Positions 32,847-45,214 are shown, numbered from the stretch's first letter. The stretch: DNA of 64,000 nt from Acanthochromis polyacanthus (GCF_021347895.1 NC_067119.1:2616534-2680533), one strand, 5' to 3'. Made by a program: numbers and translations. Notes: a model not told the origin generated them from the sequence alone.

Positions 32847-34837
32847 GTGAGTCCTTTAAAAAAACAGAAAAACTCATTAAAACGTGCACAGGATGATAGA
32901 AAACCTGAACAGTTTACTGCAGTACGATGAGAAAATCCTGCACCTTTTCTACATCAGTCTTTGTGGAACGGAGGAAAACTTTTCTAGTCGGTGTGAGTGA
33001 GAGTTTTCAGAAACACGACGACACAAACTACTGAGGACTGATTTAGAGGCGATGGAGAACACAACGGTTCCATCAGACAAGGTTCCTCCACCGCCTGATG
33101 AAGTCAGTGATGTGGAGATGAACTGAAGTCACAGATTAGAGCTGTACATAACGGACGAGTTCTATTTTAGAAGAAGTCCTGACTGCAGCTAGTTCAGGTT
33201 TCAGCTGTACACCACGCTACTTTAACTCTGTTTTAGGTCAGATTTTTGTTGGTCTTTCTGGTTTAAAACATTTCTGTAATTCTCCATTGTGGGAACAGCT
33301 GTTTAAAACACTGATGTTTGTAGTCAGCAGCAGATGAATGATTAATTTCTACCAGTCCAAAGTCCAACAATGAAGGCAACAGGACATAAAAACACATCAG
33401 ATTAGATTACAGCGACAGTTACACTAATATAACTTCAGTGGTAAAACTGGTGCAGGTCAGAGATTAACTTGCATCCAATTTTTCAAAGAGGCAGCATTAA
33501 AAACAATCTGCAGGAATATCACTGAAACACATCGTGGTCTTCACTCCCAACTGCTGCCACAAAACCACTGGTTTCTTTTTAAATTGCATTTTGTGTTTGC
33601 AAGATAAAATACAAGTCTTTAGCCGTTTTTCAAAACCACTTCACATGCATATTAAGCTGTCAATCTGCTTCAATTCAAGTTCAATCAAGCTGTTGCACCA
33701 GTTGATGAGTTACACATTAATGAACACCAACCCAAACGGTCTCTGCACACAGCTCGATTCTTCAGTGATCAGAGGAGCCAAAAAAAAAAAAAAAACCTGC
33801 ATGACCTGGAAAAAGATATTTGACTTTATATCGAGAAAAGTTGAAAAATGACCTGATCCCTCTGATAAATACAGACATGAAGATTCTAAGGACAGATTTA
33901 ATGGTTGAAAATTAGCCACTGAAACAGCGAGGAGGTAACATAAAACAGGCAGAGGACTTCAGATATTCACACATGACGATATGAACGGGAATGTTTTGTA
34001 AAATTTAAAGCATGAACAGTTTCCTGAGAAAAACCATCTGCCTCTGTATCATCAGTACAGAGAGAAATGGCGTCTGCAAAGCTGAGTGGAGCAGCGACAG
34101 AAAGGAACGGACTATGTTGACTGAATAACCTCTGGCAATAAGTGCAATTACCTTCAGAATAAATAGATAAATACACTGCTGTTCAAACTGTCCTGAACAC
34201 GGCTTTGCATCAGCAGAACCAGTAATTTCCCACTTCCTCCAGGAGAGTTTTAACACCAAATGTTTGGATTTCTTTTCACATCCTTTTCCTGTTTTATAAA
34301 GTTCAACAGCCTTTTTCTCACAGGCCCTTTCACAGTTCTTTTGCTTTTCCCCACAGCTCAGAATCCAGCAAAGCCAGTACAGCACTAGAGACTCACTGAA
34401 ACTAATTACATGCAAACAGGTGACAGGTGTGGACGGTTAGCCTCACTCGCCATTTAAACCTGTTGGTGTCAACATGTGTGCGTATTATCAGGTCAAAACT
34501 TCAAGAGTATGAATACTTTTGGGTGATTTAACCTGTCATTATGATTTAAAAAGAGCAAATAATGACAATAAATAACTTCATCTGACCATTAACTCTGAAT
34601 TAAAGTAACATTTTTTCTAAGGATCAAACTGAAAAAAACTGACATTTCTCAAATTTTGCGAGGAATGTACACTTTGGAGCACAACTGTAATTCTAAAATG
34701 ATCCTGTTAATTCAAAGTGAACTGAATTTATAAAGAACTGTGTTTTATCCTATTTTTGTAATGTGAATGTTGTTTTTCTCAGTCAGCAGCTCCTCCTGTT
34801 AAAGACTTCTTCTGTGGGTTTCCAGCAGAGTGACGCT
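32847..34837. other. non-coding upstream region or intron
   Basis: No protein domain was recognised on either strand. A poly-A tract lies at 33780-33795. Confidence 0.4.
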
Positions 34838-37800
34838 ATGGCTGCAGAGACTGGTCTGTGCTGTTTGATTTTAAATCACAAACTGTAAATGTGTTCCTAA
34901 ATATTTCACTTTAGTTCAGTCATTTGGTTTCACAGAACTGTTACAAAATTATAACATGAGAATGTAAAACTGTAAAATGTTTGTAATTTTCTGCATCGCT
35001 TCAGTTACAGGTGATGTGCAGCCGCTGAAGCGCAGCAATAGCCAGGACTTCATTCCTCCTTATAGTGAGTCAAACTGAACTAAGAATGTCTGAAAATAAT
35101 GTTTCACATGAGATTCACACTTTACAACCAGCAAGTCCTCCCAGTAGACCACACGTAAAAATAAATAATTCAATAATGCATCACGAAACTTTCGTCAAAC
35201 ATCTGAACTAGCCATCACTGAACGAAAACGAGGACAGAATCAGCAGCTTATTTCTCGCCTCAAATGCTTTCAGAAATACTTTTCGCTGGGCTGTTTTCGT
35301 AATAGAAAAGAAAGTTTGTGACTGAGTCGCCATGTTGGTCTGACATTTCTACCGGAGCTCAAGTGGTGCATTCTCATGTGAAAAACTGAGGGATCCTGTG
35401 GACATGAACCTTCAGATGTACCTTTATGGTACATGTCCACAGGATCCACTTTGTCTACAGACTCGTCTCTCTGCAGAGAAACAAACTGCAAAAACTGAAC
35501 AAGAAGCACAAATATCTGTAAAAAAAACAGGACTTTAGCTGCCCTGACAGAGGCTACGCTAACAGCTACCAGCTAAGTTATGGGGAGCCACAGACTTGCA
35601 TGAAAACAACAGTTAGTGGTGCTTTCAGACATCGGCCTGAATAGACAATAAACATGACAGGACTGAAAATGAATCAAACACAGGAGAACAGCAGACAGAT
35701 GCTATCACATGCTTTTAATGTACATCATTTAAAGTATATATGTATAAATTCAGTTACAGAAATCCTTCACAATAAAGAAGTCTAGTTTGAAGGACTGCTG
35801 GTTTCTGCTATCACATGCTGGTATTTAACCTTTAATGCATATCAGTTTCAAATATCTGTAATCAGCCTTTCTTGACTACCAATAATCAAAATTGACCCTG
35901 AAAAAATCCTATCAGTCGATCCCTAGTTAGTTTGAACATTTAAAATACTCTGTACAAAACACGTTTTTCCTACATATAAAGAAATCTGACATATCAGTAT
36001 TTTCTACTGATGGAACAATTTGCACAATATTGTGATTTTCTACATTCAGAAGAATCTGAACATTATCAGCAGGACTTTAGTATATTTTCAGTCATTTTTG
36101 CACTGCCACACTGATTCAGTTAGATTTCCCTGGGGTCGGATAAATAAAGGCTCTGATCTGATGTTGACATGGCCAAGAAACACCAGTTTAAGAAAATACT
36201 CTAAACAGAGCAGGGTTCTCGCCAGGATTTTTTTTCAGCGTAACGGCAGGTCCTCCTGCACGCGCGCAATAGACGGGAACGGGTCAATCGACAGGAAAGT
36301 ACGGCTGAGCTGGGGAGACATAAATTAACCTAGATAGGCACCCAGTTGATAAAAACAAACACATACGGCGTTATCTGTCAAAATAACAGCGCAGCGGCCC
36401 TAATCACAGTGTTAACCCTTCCTGTTCGGCCCCCGACCGTGGTCAGGAAGCCCGGGGTTAACCCCCTTCACTTCCTCAGCAGCCGTAGAGGCAAAGACAC
36501 AGGAGCCCAGCCGCATCAAAGAACACTGCAGCCTTTATTGTCTATAAACAGTGGCTGAACCGCACAGTACCGCCAACCCAACTCTCCTCCTCCAACTGGA
36601 CCGACTGCCCGTCTCTCTCACTCGCTCTCCCCCTCCCTCCCGCACACACACGCTGCTCTCTCTCCCACTCTCATGACGGAGCCACACTCTCATAACAACA
36701 GCGTAATCTTTGAAATGCGCTGGCGTAGCGGCCCTAATCACAGCGTAATCTTTTAAACTGAGCGTAACGGGCCGTTACGCTGAAATGCGCAGGCGAGAAC
36801 CCTGCAGAGACTCCAGGTTCTGAATGCTTTCTGCCTTTAAACAGATGTGACTGTTGTCACTAAACTGCTGTAACTCTGTTTTCTTTCAGTGTCTGAGCTT
36901 TTGGTTGTTCTTCTGGGGAACAGCTGGTCTGAGAGGAGTTCTGCTGGGAACTTATTACTGGGAGAGACCAAGTTCAACACTGAGGAAGAACCAGACTTTG
37001 TGACAGTCAGAGAACAGATAAAGGAGAAAGAAATAGTCCTCATCAACACTCCAGATCTGCTGAATCCAACCATCTCTGAAGACAAACTAAGAGAACGTGT
37101 AGAACTCTGTGTGAGACTCTCTGATCCTGGACCTCATGTGTTCCTGCTGGTTCTACAGCCTGAAGACTTCACTGAGGAACACAGAGTGAGGATCTGCAGA
37201 GTCCTGGAACTATTCAGTGATCAATCATTTGATCGATCACTGGTTCTGATATCAGCATCCAGAGAGGAGAGCTCATTTGAAAATAATCTGTCCTTCAGAG
37301 ACCTGATCAGAGAGTGCAGATACAGATACTTGTTTCAGAAGAACCTGGAACGTTCAGAGCTGCTGACACGTTTGAGCCAAATCCTAAAAGAGAACAGCAG
37401 AGAAGATCTGAGTGGTGATGGATCTGAAGACTCTGGTTTAACCATGAAACCAACTCTGTCTGACGACGAATTTCAACAGGAAAGAATCCAGAAAGAGAAG
37501 GAGAACCTCAGGAGGAAACACCTGGAAGATTTAAAACAAATCAGAGAACAAATTGAACTGACAGAGAAGCAGCTGAAGGAAAAGGATGAATGCATCCACA
37601 GGGAGCAAGAGTTGAGGAAGAAAGAAGAAAGTCAGAAACAGGAGTGGAGGAGGAAAGCAGAAGCTGCAGAGAACAAGCTTCAATCAGAGAGAGAGCAAAA
37701 GGTGAACGCTGAGAGGAAGCTGGAGCTGATCACAAAAGAAATGAAGAAAGAACGAGAGGAAGACGAGAAGAGACGGAAGAAAGAAGAAAGTCAGAAACAG

Positions 37801-38133
37801 GAGTGGAAGAGGAAAGTGGAAGCTGCAGAGAATAAGCTTCGGTCAGAGAGAGAGCAGAGGGAGAACGCTGAGAGGAAGCTGGAGCTGACCAGGAGAGAAA
37901 TGAAGAAAGAAATGAATTGGCAACGAGACGCCTGGGACAAAGAAAGGAAGGAGATCTATGAACGAATGCTTCAGGAGAGCCGAGAGGTTCTGGAGGAGGA
38001 GAGGACCAGAAACAGGAAGCTGCTGGAAGAGCTCTACCGGAAGAGGAAGAAATGGATGTATGCTTTGTTTGGTTTGCTTTTTGTTATTTTCTCATCTCTG
38101 TTTTATCTGTTCCTGAGCGGTGGCCTCACGTAG
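34838..38133 (+). CDS. tail-anchored GIMAP-like pseudo-GTPase with coiled coil
   Basis: Exons 34838-34853 (MAAET, weak donor GTCTGT), 35011-35064 (DVQPLKRSNSQDFIPPY) and 36890-38133 (stop TAG) give 1314 bases, 437 residues, all in frame. Residues ~26-215 form an AIG1 domain with GNSWSERSSAGN in place of a P-loop, NTPD at G3 and no G4, so GTP binding is unlikely. Residues ~225-405 are a charged coiled coil containing a 53-residue unit twice in a row (KKEESQKQEW ... ERKLEL). The C-terminus (WMYALFGLLFVIFSSLFYLF) is one hydrophobic segment ending a few residues later, typical of tail anchoring as in some GIMAPs. It probably sits on an internal membrane facing the cytosol. A NAG/NAG choice at exon 2 (acceptor 35004 or 35010) would add two residues. 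Confidence 0.85.
35391..35447. repeat. perfect 16-bp inverted repeat with 25-base loop
   Basis: GGATCCTGTGGACATG at 35391-35406 is exactly complementary to 35432-35447. The loop itself contains a small palindrome (GTACC ... GGTAC). It lies in the long intron of the tail-anchored GIMAP-like gene. Confidence 0.9.
36211..36804. mobile_element. non-autonomous transposon in an intron, 5-bp target duplication
   Basis: 594 bp with inverted ends CAGGGTTCTCGCC and its complement; the similarity continues inward to AGCGTAACGG. CAGAG is repeated at 36206-36210 and 36805-36809. It is GC-rich in an AT-rich intron, has internal direct repeats (GCGGCCCTAATCACAG twice), and holds no transposase. It lies 85 bases upstream of the G exon acceptor. 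Superfamily is not certain from a 5-bp duplication. Confidence 0.7.
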
Positions 38134-39934
38134 TCACAGGCAGCGGTTCAGAGAAAACTCACATTAAATCTAAAGACTTCACTGCAGAACTCTGAGTTAC
38201 AAACTGGAGCCAAATATAACTCACAAACTCTCTGACGTGTCAGGACAACAACGCTTTCTTATGTTATTGTCTGAAGCATTTATTATGTAAACCCTGACGT
38301 TAACAGTGTTTATGGAAAATGTTTTTTCTTGGTGATACTTGGTAACTGTTTGTCTAGAAGCTTTGGGATAAATCATTAGACCACCTACTGTTCTCTTTAC
38401 AAAGTCCACAAAACAGACCTTCAACTGTCAGAATTTAGTTTGAATTTTAGCAAATTGATTACATACTCTCAGCATTTACTAAACACATAAAAATATAGAA
38501 TCATAATAATCTAAGACATGAAAAAGTCAGTTGTGCATAAAACTATGATGTATTAAAACTAAAGATTTCAGAATTCACAAAAGATCAACGACAACATTTT
38601 TCAAGTCTCCATTATTTTGTGTGGAAGTAAATCATGGATATTTAAATGGTATCTGTCAACTCTTACATTAATATATCAAATACTTTCTGAGATTATTTTT
38701 AATTTCAAATCTGCCTGCAGACCCCTTAAAGCAGGTTTTTTTTCTCACATTAAATTTGAGGCTGATTGAATGACGACATCTCAGAAACTATTAAAGATAA
38801 AAACCTGAAATTTTCTGTTATTTCTCATCACGTCACTGATTCAGAATCTGGAATAAAAAGGAGATCAACTGGTGACATTTTCTGAACCACATGTAGCTGC
38901 AGGTCACAATAATACAAAACTTAACGTAGAATAGTTTTAATATGAAATATTTAGTCACAAAAATGAAAAGAACAACATTTTCTTTGACCTTTCCTCACTG
39001 ATTGAGCAGGTTTAACAAGTTGTAGCACAAAAACAGAAACACTGGTGGACAAAAGTGCAAAGTGGGGTTTGAAACTGACAATATGAGCAGATTAAAAACT
39101 GTTTTGCTAGTCCTATTTTAAGATAAGATAAGATAATCCTTTATTACTCCTCGTGCCCAGGGAAATTTCCAAAGAACCACATTTTTCACTTTAACACATT
39201 TCATATTATGAAGTTTTCTATGTGTTTAGTTTGTACTACTGTGACATGACAGATATGGTTCAGAAAATATCACCAGTTGATTTCTGGATCATCAGTTTTT
39301 GTTGTTAATATGAGCTGAAAGATTTTTTTCATGACGGCTTTAACCGATAAGCACAGAATCATCCATAAGATAAAATAAGTCGTTAACAATCCAACAGCAG
39401 TGAAAGGAGACAGAGAAAACATGTAAGGACATCATTTAACATGTAAATAAAAAGAAACACACATAAATACTGTTGTACTGAACAGATTATTCCATTTGTA
39501 GAAATTGTGATATTGCACAGAGTCTGGATCAGAAAATGTTTCAACAGATCATTCTGTAAAAACAATAATTTATCAAAACTATCTTTAAACCTACAAAACA
39601 TTCATAACAGCTTTAAAAGCCAAACATTTTCAGTTGTTTCTCATGTGTGTGTGTGGATATATATTTATGTGTGCTTCACAGCAGATTAAGTCAATATATT
39701 GTTCTATTTGAAGCTAACGTTTAGCTTTGACTCCCTGTAGCCTCCATTAGCTAATATGTCTTCAGCTCACTGACAAGAAAAATTATTTGTCAAAAGATTG
39801 TTGCTCCCACATGGTGAGTTTGATCCACAGATTTAGTTTCATGCTCATAAGTCAGTTATAATTATTAAAAATTAATATTCAGCGTCTCTGTTGGCTAACA
39901 GCCGTCAGCTAAGATAGCTAGCGTTAGCTAGCGT
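38134..39934. other. intergenic AT-rich sequence
   Basis: No coding feature was recognised. A short retroelement tail-like segment (AGATAAGATAAGATAATCCTTTATT type) lies at 39117-39172 and resembles the 3' end of fish LINEs or SINEs. Confidence 0.4.
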
Positions 39935-39939
39935 CTTAC

Positions 39940-40200
39940 CTCGAAGCAAACGGAGGAGTTTCTGTGGCTCTCTGATGGATTCAGCGCTGACTGAGCTCTT
40001 CCACACTGTTTAATCCACATCCCACATCTCTGCTGTGGAGCTTCCAGCTGCAGGGAAACACTAAAATACCACATTTTCCTCTAAATTCGGAGGATTTCTG
40101 CTTCTCCGTTTCACCTTTGACCTCTGACAGGCCTCTTGCCTAGTTACGGTTGCTGAGCTGTGATTGGACAGCGGCCGTTGGAGGGCGGGAAGGACTAAAA
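39940..40200 (-). promoter_or_regulatory. possible promoter and first exon on the minus strand
   Basis: Read on the minus strand, a CCAAT box (GTCCAATCACAG, about 40160-40171) and a GC-rich stretch near 40180-40190 are followed by about 200 bases and then a consensus donor CTTCGAG|GTAAGAC (exon edge at 39940). A hormone-receptor-like AGGTCAAAGGTG lies in between. No coding frame is evident. It could start an untranslated first exon for the minus-strand GIMAP-like leader exons at 30.6 kb, or a non-coding RNA. Evidence is limited to motifs. Confidence 0.3.
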
Positions 40201-40863
40201 CAAAGATGGAGGCAGGAGATGAAGAAAGACTGTGTGGCAGACAGCAGACTGGCAGAGATTTATGAGGACAGAAACCACGTGAAATACAAATAGATGTGTT
40301 TATATATTATTATATAAAATTGAACAGTAATTCTTCACTGAAATTTACAGAAGAAAAAATTAAAGAATAGTGAAAAACAAAATGTCTTGGAAAGACTTTT
40401 TACTTTTCTACAGACACTAATGTCAACATGGGACGCCTTATATTTTGATATGAAAACTGAGAAATTAAAGTAGACAAGTAAAGTTAAAATCTTAATATTA
40501 TTTTTAATTTAACTTTTATTATAACCACGGAGCCATTTTTATGAAGACCTGCCAAGAACAGCAAAATAAAGTTATAAGTATTATAAAATGGAGACACAAA
40601 TGAACCAGGACTAAAGTAAAACTCATCAGAACAACCAGGGGATTAAGATTCACAAAATAAAACAAAATCCAGCTCTGGAGTAGCTACTGCACTTTTAGTT
40701 ACACAATTTTCTTCTGTTTTAAAATACTCAAAACAAACACAATATTTGTCAAAATTCATACCCCAAAAAAATCTAAATGTGGTATTAAAAGAAAACTTGT
40801 CATGCATAACAATTTGTTTCCAAAAATTCAAAATGGATTAAAAAAAATTAAGTGACTCCATTT
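40201..40863. other. AT-rich intergenic sequence
   Basis: No gene or repeat structure was recognised in this stretch. Confidence 0.35.
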
Positions 40864-41410
40864 TAATGTGACAAAAATTGTCAAATGACAAGAAAAAGTT
40901 AAAAATCATTCAAAATTAGGCCACAATGAGCAAAGAATAAATAAATAATAAAATAACTCAACATTCATCCAAAATGAACAAGAAAAAAGGTTCAAAATAA
41001 CCCAAAGACTGTCCAAGAGAATACAAATTTTGTCCAAAACACAATATATCCAGCATCAAAATAACATTCAAATTTGTACAAAAAAAACACAAAAAATAGT
41101 CTTATATGACAAAATTTTCTTAACAGCAAGAAAAAGTTAAGAATGAGTCAAAATTAGGCCAACATGACCAAAAAATACAGCAAAATGACTCAACATTTAT
41201 CCAAGACTACTCCCAAAAAATTTAATCCAACCCCAAAATGAGCCCTAAATCACACACAAGAGGCATCTAATGTGACAAAAGTTTTCCAAAATGGCAAAAA
41301 AAGAGTTTAAAATGACATAAAATTAGGCCAACATCATCAAAAAGTGAATAAGTAGCAAAATAAATCAACAAGTGTCTAAAATTAAAAATAAAAAAGGTTC
41401 AAAATAAAAA
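40864..41410. repeat. three degenerate ~170-240-bp A-rich tandem units
   Basis: Each unit opens with a 'gtgacaaaa(a/g)ttttc'-like start (about 40870, 41105, 41272), then 'gcaagaaaaagttaa', 'caaaattaggccaacatga' and 'actcaacat(t/c)catcc'. The plus strand is strongly A-rich and G-poor throughout. There is no coding potential. Confidence 0.6.
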
Positions 41411-41839
41411 GATAAAATGTGTTCATTGTGACAAAAACTTCAAGAAAAATCCCAGTTCAGCAATGATTCAGTCAGTAGGTGGCGCTGTCACCAGAAGTGC
41501 AGCCCAGTGGCCTCCTAACATTTCCTTCATCTGGTGAATCCAGATTTGATTATTCACATGTTAAATTAAAGCTTTTTATACTGACATCAACATCTAGTTT
41601 ATATTCAGAATAATTTACTTGATTCTTCAGTAAATTCTTTGTCAAACGCTGCAGTAACAACAGAATCCCACTTGGTGGCAACAAAACTCTGAAGTTTGGT
41701 GGATTCACTTCACCACCATGAGGCTTTATTTTGATGTTAAACAGAGAAATGTTTGATTTAACCGATCCTCTCTGGTCAGCAAAATAATGGAAACACCTGA
41801 TGCAGAACACAAACACACATTACTAGTATTTAGATTTAA

Positions 41840-42175
41840 AACATAACATTTTAGGCGGAGTAAACCTTTCAACCTATAAAGATTTGAATAAATACAAGCA
41901 TTTTGTGTTTAAAACTATAGGTACTTGAACAAAAAGTAGTACTTTAGGTGGGACAAACTATAGCTATGAATACTTAAACAGTAATCATGTTTAATAATAT
42001 TTTTTTTTAAATAACAGAATATCTTGGAAAGAATAACCCTTAAAACCAAATTTTTGAATGGAATGTAGTATTTTGGGTGGAATATATCTTTAAAACTATC
42101 CGTAATTGTCCAAAAAGCAGTATTTTGGGTAAAACAAAAATTTTAAAACTATTTGGATAGAACATAGTATCTGGC
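41840..42175. repeat. degenerate tandem repeat, period about 60
   Basis: The motif 'agtattttgggtggaacaa' followed by 'tttaaaactat' recurs about four times with spacing near 60 bases (41880s, 41940, 42065, 42120). It abuts the minus-strand GIMAP-like fragment. Confidence 0.55.
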
Positions 42176-42180
42176 TCCAC

Positions 42181-42600
42181 AATTCTGTCCATGACGCTCA
42201 ACAAGTCTGAACGTTTGACATTCTTCTGCCACAACAACTTCTGACTACATTTTCTGATAATGTCTCCTAACAGTGGATGTTGCAGGTAGTTTTCTAGGAG
42301 ACCTGGACTCTCCTCTCTGGATGCTGATATCAGAACCAGTGATCGATCAAATGATTGATGATTGAATAGTTCCAGGACTCTGCAGATCCTCAGTCTGTGT
42401 TCCTCAGTGAAGTCTTCAGGCTGTAGAACCAGCAGGAACACATGAGGTCCAGGATCAGAGAGTCTCACACAGAGTTCTACACGTTCTCTTAGTTTGTATT
42501 CAGAGATGGTTGGATTCAGCAGATCTGGAGTGTTGACTCTCAGACAGTGGTTTGTTACCTTTGTAACTTGGTCTTTCCCAGTAATAAGATGAGTTCTGAC
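42181..42600 (-). pseudogene. GIMAP-like G-domain fragment on the minus strand
   Basis: From about 42600 (LLLG-type codons, badly diverged for about 40 bases) the minus strand reads into [31 protein letters not shown], and ENYLQHPLLGDIIRKCSQ, ending at RIVE near 42181. Compared with sister copies, 36 bases just before NTPD are missing, an in-frame loss of 12 residues. The N-terminal motif, leader exons and tail exons are absent. Its 5' side is fused to half of a Tc1 transposon. No product is expected. Confidence 0.8.
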
Positions 42601-43429
42601 CAGATAACGCTTCACCTGGCCTTCTGCGTACCCTCACATTAGTGGGAGGAAGATAAAGCTGAAAACTGGACTCATTTGACCACACAATCTTTCTTCCAGT
42701 GACTTACTGTCTTCTTTCGTGCTTGGGCTCAACAGTGCAGGGCTAACTTCTGTCTCTCACTGATCAGGGGCTTCTTGACAGCTTTGTAGAACCTTCAACC
42801 TTGATCTAAAAGTCAGCCACATGCAGTGCAGGTGGAACACTGGACACCAGTTTGGTCTGACCACTGCTGCTGAAGCTAATGTGATGTCATTCAGTGGTCT
42901 TTGCTACATGCGGATCAGGATGCGGTAATTTCTTGCTGAAGAAACCCTTGAACACCCAGATCTGTTGGTTTGTCTGTATTTCTGCAGAGTGTATCCAACT
43001 GCTGAAGGACTGCATTTGCACTTTCTGGCTATCTGGTGGCAGCTGAACCCTTATTGGCTGAGAATCTGTTTCTTCAGGTGTGTTTCCTGCCTTAGGTTAA
43101 TTCTTTTAGCTGTTTTTGTCTCTGAAGAACTTTCATATGTGCTGTCATTATATAGACATGAAGCATGGCCACAAAAATTCTGTGTTGTAATGAAAAGCAT
43201 GACCTTCATTGGTGGATCAATGGTACCAAAATTACCCAATACTCTAAATGTATCATGCATTTTTATGGAACCAGTCAATTTTAAAATTTAAATGGCTTTT
43301 TTAGGATTCATTTAGTATTATGACTGTGACTATACTAAAATAAATTGCACTAGAATACCGAAGAGTGATTCTTACTGCAATATTTCACAAACACATGGGG
43401 TGTCCCAAGACTTCTTTTTCCACCACTGT
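42601..43429 (-). mobile_element. 5' half of a Tc1-like transposon
   Basis: The right end at 43429 carries the terminal repeat (minus strand CAGTGGTGGAAAAAGAAGTC) next to TA at 43430-43431. Transposase traces run leftward in changing frames: KKPLISERQKLARL, VWSNESSFQLYLPP (first catalytic aspartate replaced by N), VRRRPGEALSGQ. The 3' half and the left terminal repeat are missing where the GIMAP-like fragment begins. It differs from the Tc1 at 10377. Confidence 0.7.
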
Positions 43430-43712
43430 AAATGAAGAAAGTTCAGCCTTGTTACCAGAACTTTTCTTAGAATGAAGGTGAAAATACAGGCAGCTACACG
43501 TGACAAATGCAAGACCAAACAGGTTATCATCCAGCAGGAATGTAGGGACATCAGGAACAAGAATGATGCAGGAATCTGATAAAAGACTGGAGAAAGACAC
43601 CTGGCATCCTGAGAACTGAAAAGGGGAAACATTTGAGGTGGTTGTGGGAGGAAAGACCTGGTAATTAAAGAATAAATCACAGGCTTTATTTTACATCTCA
43701 TCCTTTTTTGTA
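43430..43712 (+). pseudogene. orphan 3' end of a GIMAP-like copy
   Basis: Starting at the Tc1 border, this is nearly identical to the 3' untranslated region after the stop codons of the copies at 45214 and 51536, including the polyadenylation signal (AATAAA at 43671). The coding exons that should precede it are gone. It implies a third member of the 44-52 kb subfamily that was broken by the Tc1 insertion and a rearrangement. Confidence 0.75.
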
Positions 43713-44003
43713 GTCTGATCAGATTTGTAAAGATAATCAGCTCCAGACGAGTGAACAGCATTAAAATACTGCTTCCACTCTGTTGTGGAACAGAAACACT
43801 GTTCAACTAATAACTGTGGGTCATTTTACCAGTTATGCTTCCAGATATTTTTACACTAATTCCTTATTTCAAACTAACATTTGATCGCTTAGAAAACATT
43901 GTGTGCTGTTTCTTATAAAACCACAGATTAAACAGTTTGCTGCCAGCTGTGTTCTGAGAAATGAATGAAAACGTTTATACTCTGTCTTTCTTTATCCTCA
44001 CAG

Positions 44004-45214
44004 TTCCAAAATGTAATTGACTCCTGCCGCAGTGACACCTTTGAATTCCTGCCACTTTACAGTGAGTTCGAAAAGACGAAATTTTGTCTAATGCAGGCCC
44101 GATGGGGTTTTTTTTAAGTTAAAGTTTGGTTATAAGCTCTGATTCTCAGCACAGAAATGTAAAACCTACAAACAAATCTCACATTTAGATTTAATGAAAT
44201 TATGATTTGAATGTTTTATTCTTTGGACTGATTTTCACTGATTCTCTGTTCACTTTGTGATGTTTTATTTGTCTTCATTCCAGTCTCTGAACTGAGGGTT
44301 GTTCTGTTGGGGAACAGCTGGTCTGAGAGGAGTTCCATTGGGAACTTATTACTGGAAGAAACTGTGTTCAACGCTGAGGAAGAACCAGACCAATGTCTGA
44401 GAGTCAGTGGACAGATAAAGGAGAAGAAAATAGTCCTCATCAACACTCCAGATCTGCTGAATCCAAACATCTCTGAAGACAAACTAAGAGAACATGTAGA
44501 ACTCTGTGTGAGACTCTCTGATCCTGGACCTCATGTGTTCCTGCTGGTTCTACAGCCTGAAGACTTCACTGAGGAACACAGACGGAGGATCTGCAGAGTC
44601 CTGGAACTACTCAGTGATCAATCATTTGATCAATCACTGGTTCTGATATCAGCATCCAGAGAGGAGAGTCCAGGTCTCCTAGAAAACTACCTGCAGCATC
44701 CACTGTTAGGAGACATAATCAGCAAATGTAGTCAGAAGCTGTTGTGGCAGAAGAACATCAAACGTTCAGACTTGTTGAGCATCATGGACAGAATTGTGGA
44801 GCAGAACGACGGAGATCATGAGAGCTGGGATGTATCTGAGGATGCAGAGTCTGAGTTAGCCAGTCGTCATGGAAACCAGAAACCAGAGGATCCTGACAGA
44901 GCTGGTGGTAGGTTCATGAACATTTTTATAGTCTGATAAATACATCTGATCCTGAGTTAAGTTTGAACATAAAGTTAATAATTATAACTGAGATTTATTT
45001 TTATTTTTTTCATTTTACAGCAGAAAAGTCTATCTTGGATTCAGCAACAAGCTTGGGCTCCAGTGAGTAAACTGACAAATGAGCACATGAAGTGAGACAC
45101 AAAGAGGACGTTGATGTTCTGTAACTGAAGGTTTTGTTTTTATTCACAGGTTTTAAGTCTGCCATACCAGGAACTGCATCATCACTGGAAAGTCAAACCA
45201 GCCAGGGTAAGTAA
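44004..45214 (+). pseudogene. GIMAP-like pseudo-GTPase gene with frameshifted leader exon
   Basis: Exons: 44004-44061 (leader), 44284-44907 (AIG1), 45021-45062 (AEKSILDSATSLG) and 45150-45214 with stop TAA. The leader is 58 bases rather than 60 and has an in-frame TGA in the family frame, and no MAAAP exon was found upstream. The G exon itself is fully open: [44 protein letters not shown]. Its first codon across the junction is ATC, not the ATG of the sisters. A polyadenylation signal is at 45453. Skipping the symmetric leader exon could rescue the frame, so expression is not excluded. Close duplicate of 48961-51536. Confidence 0.65.
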
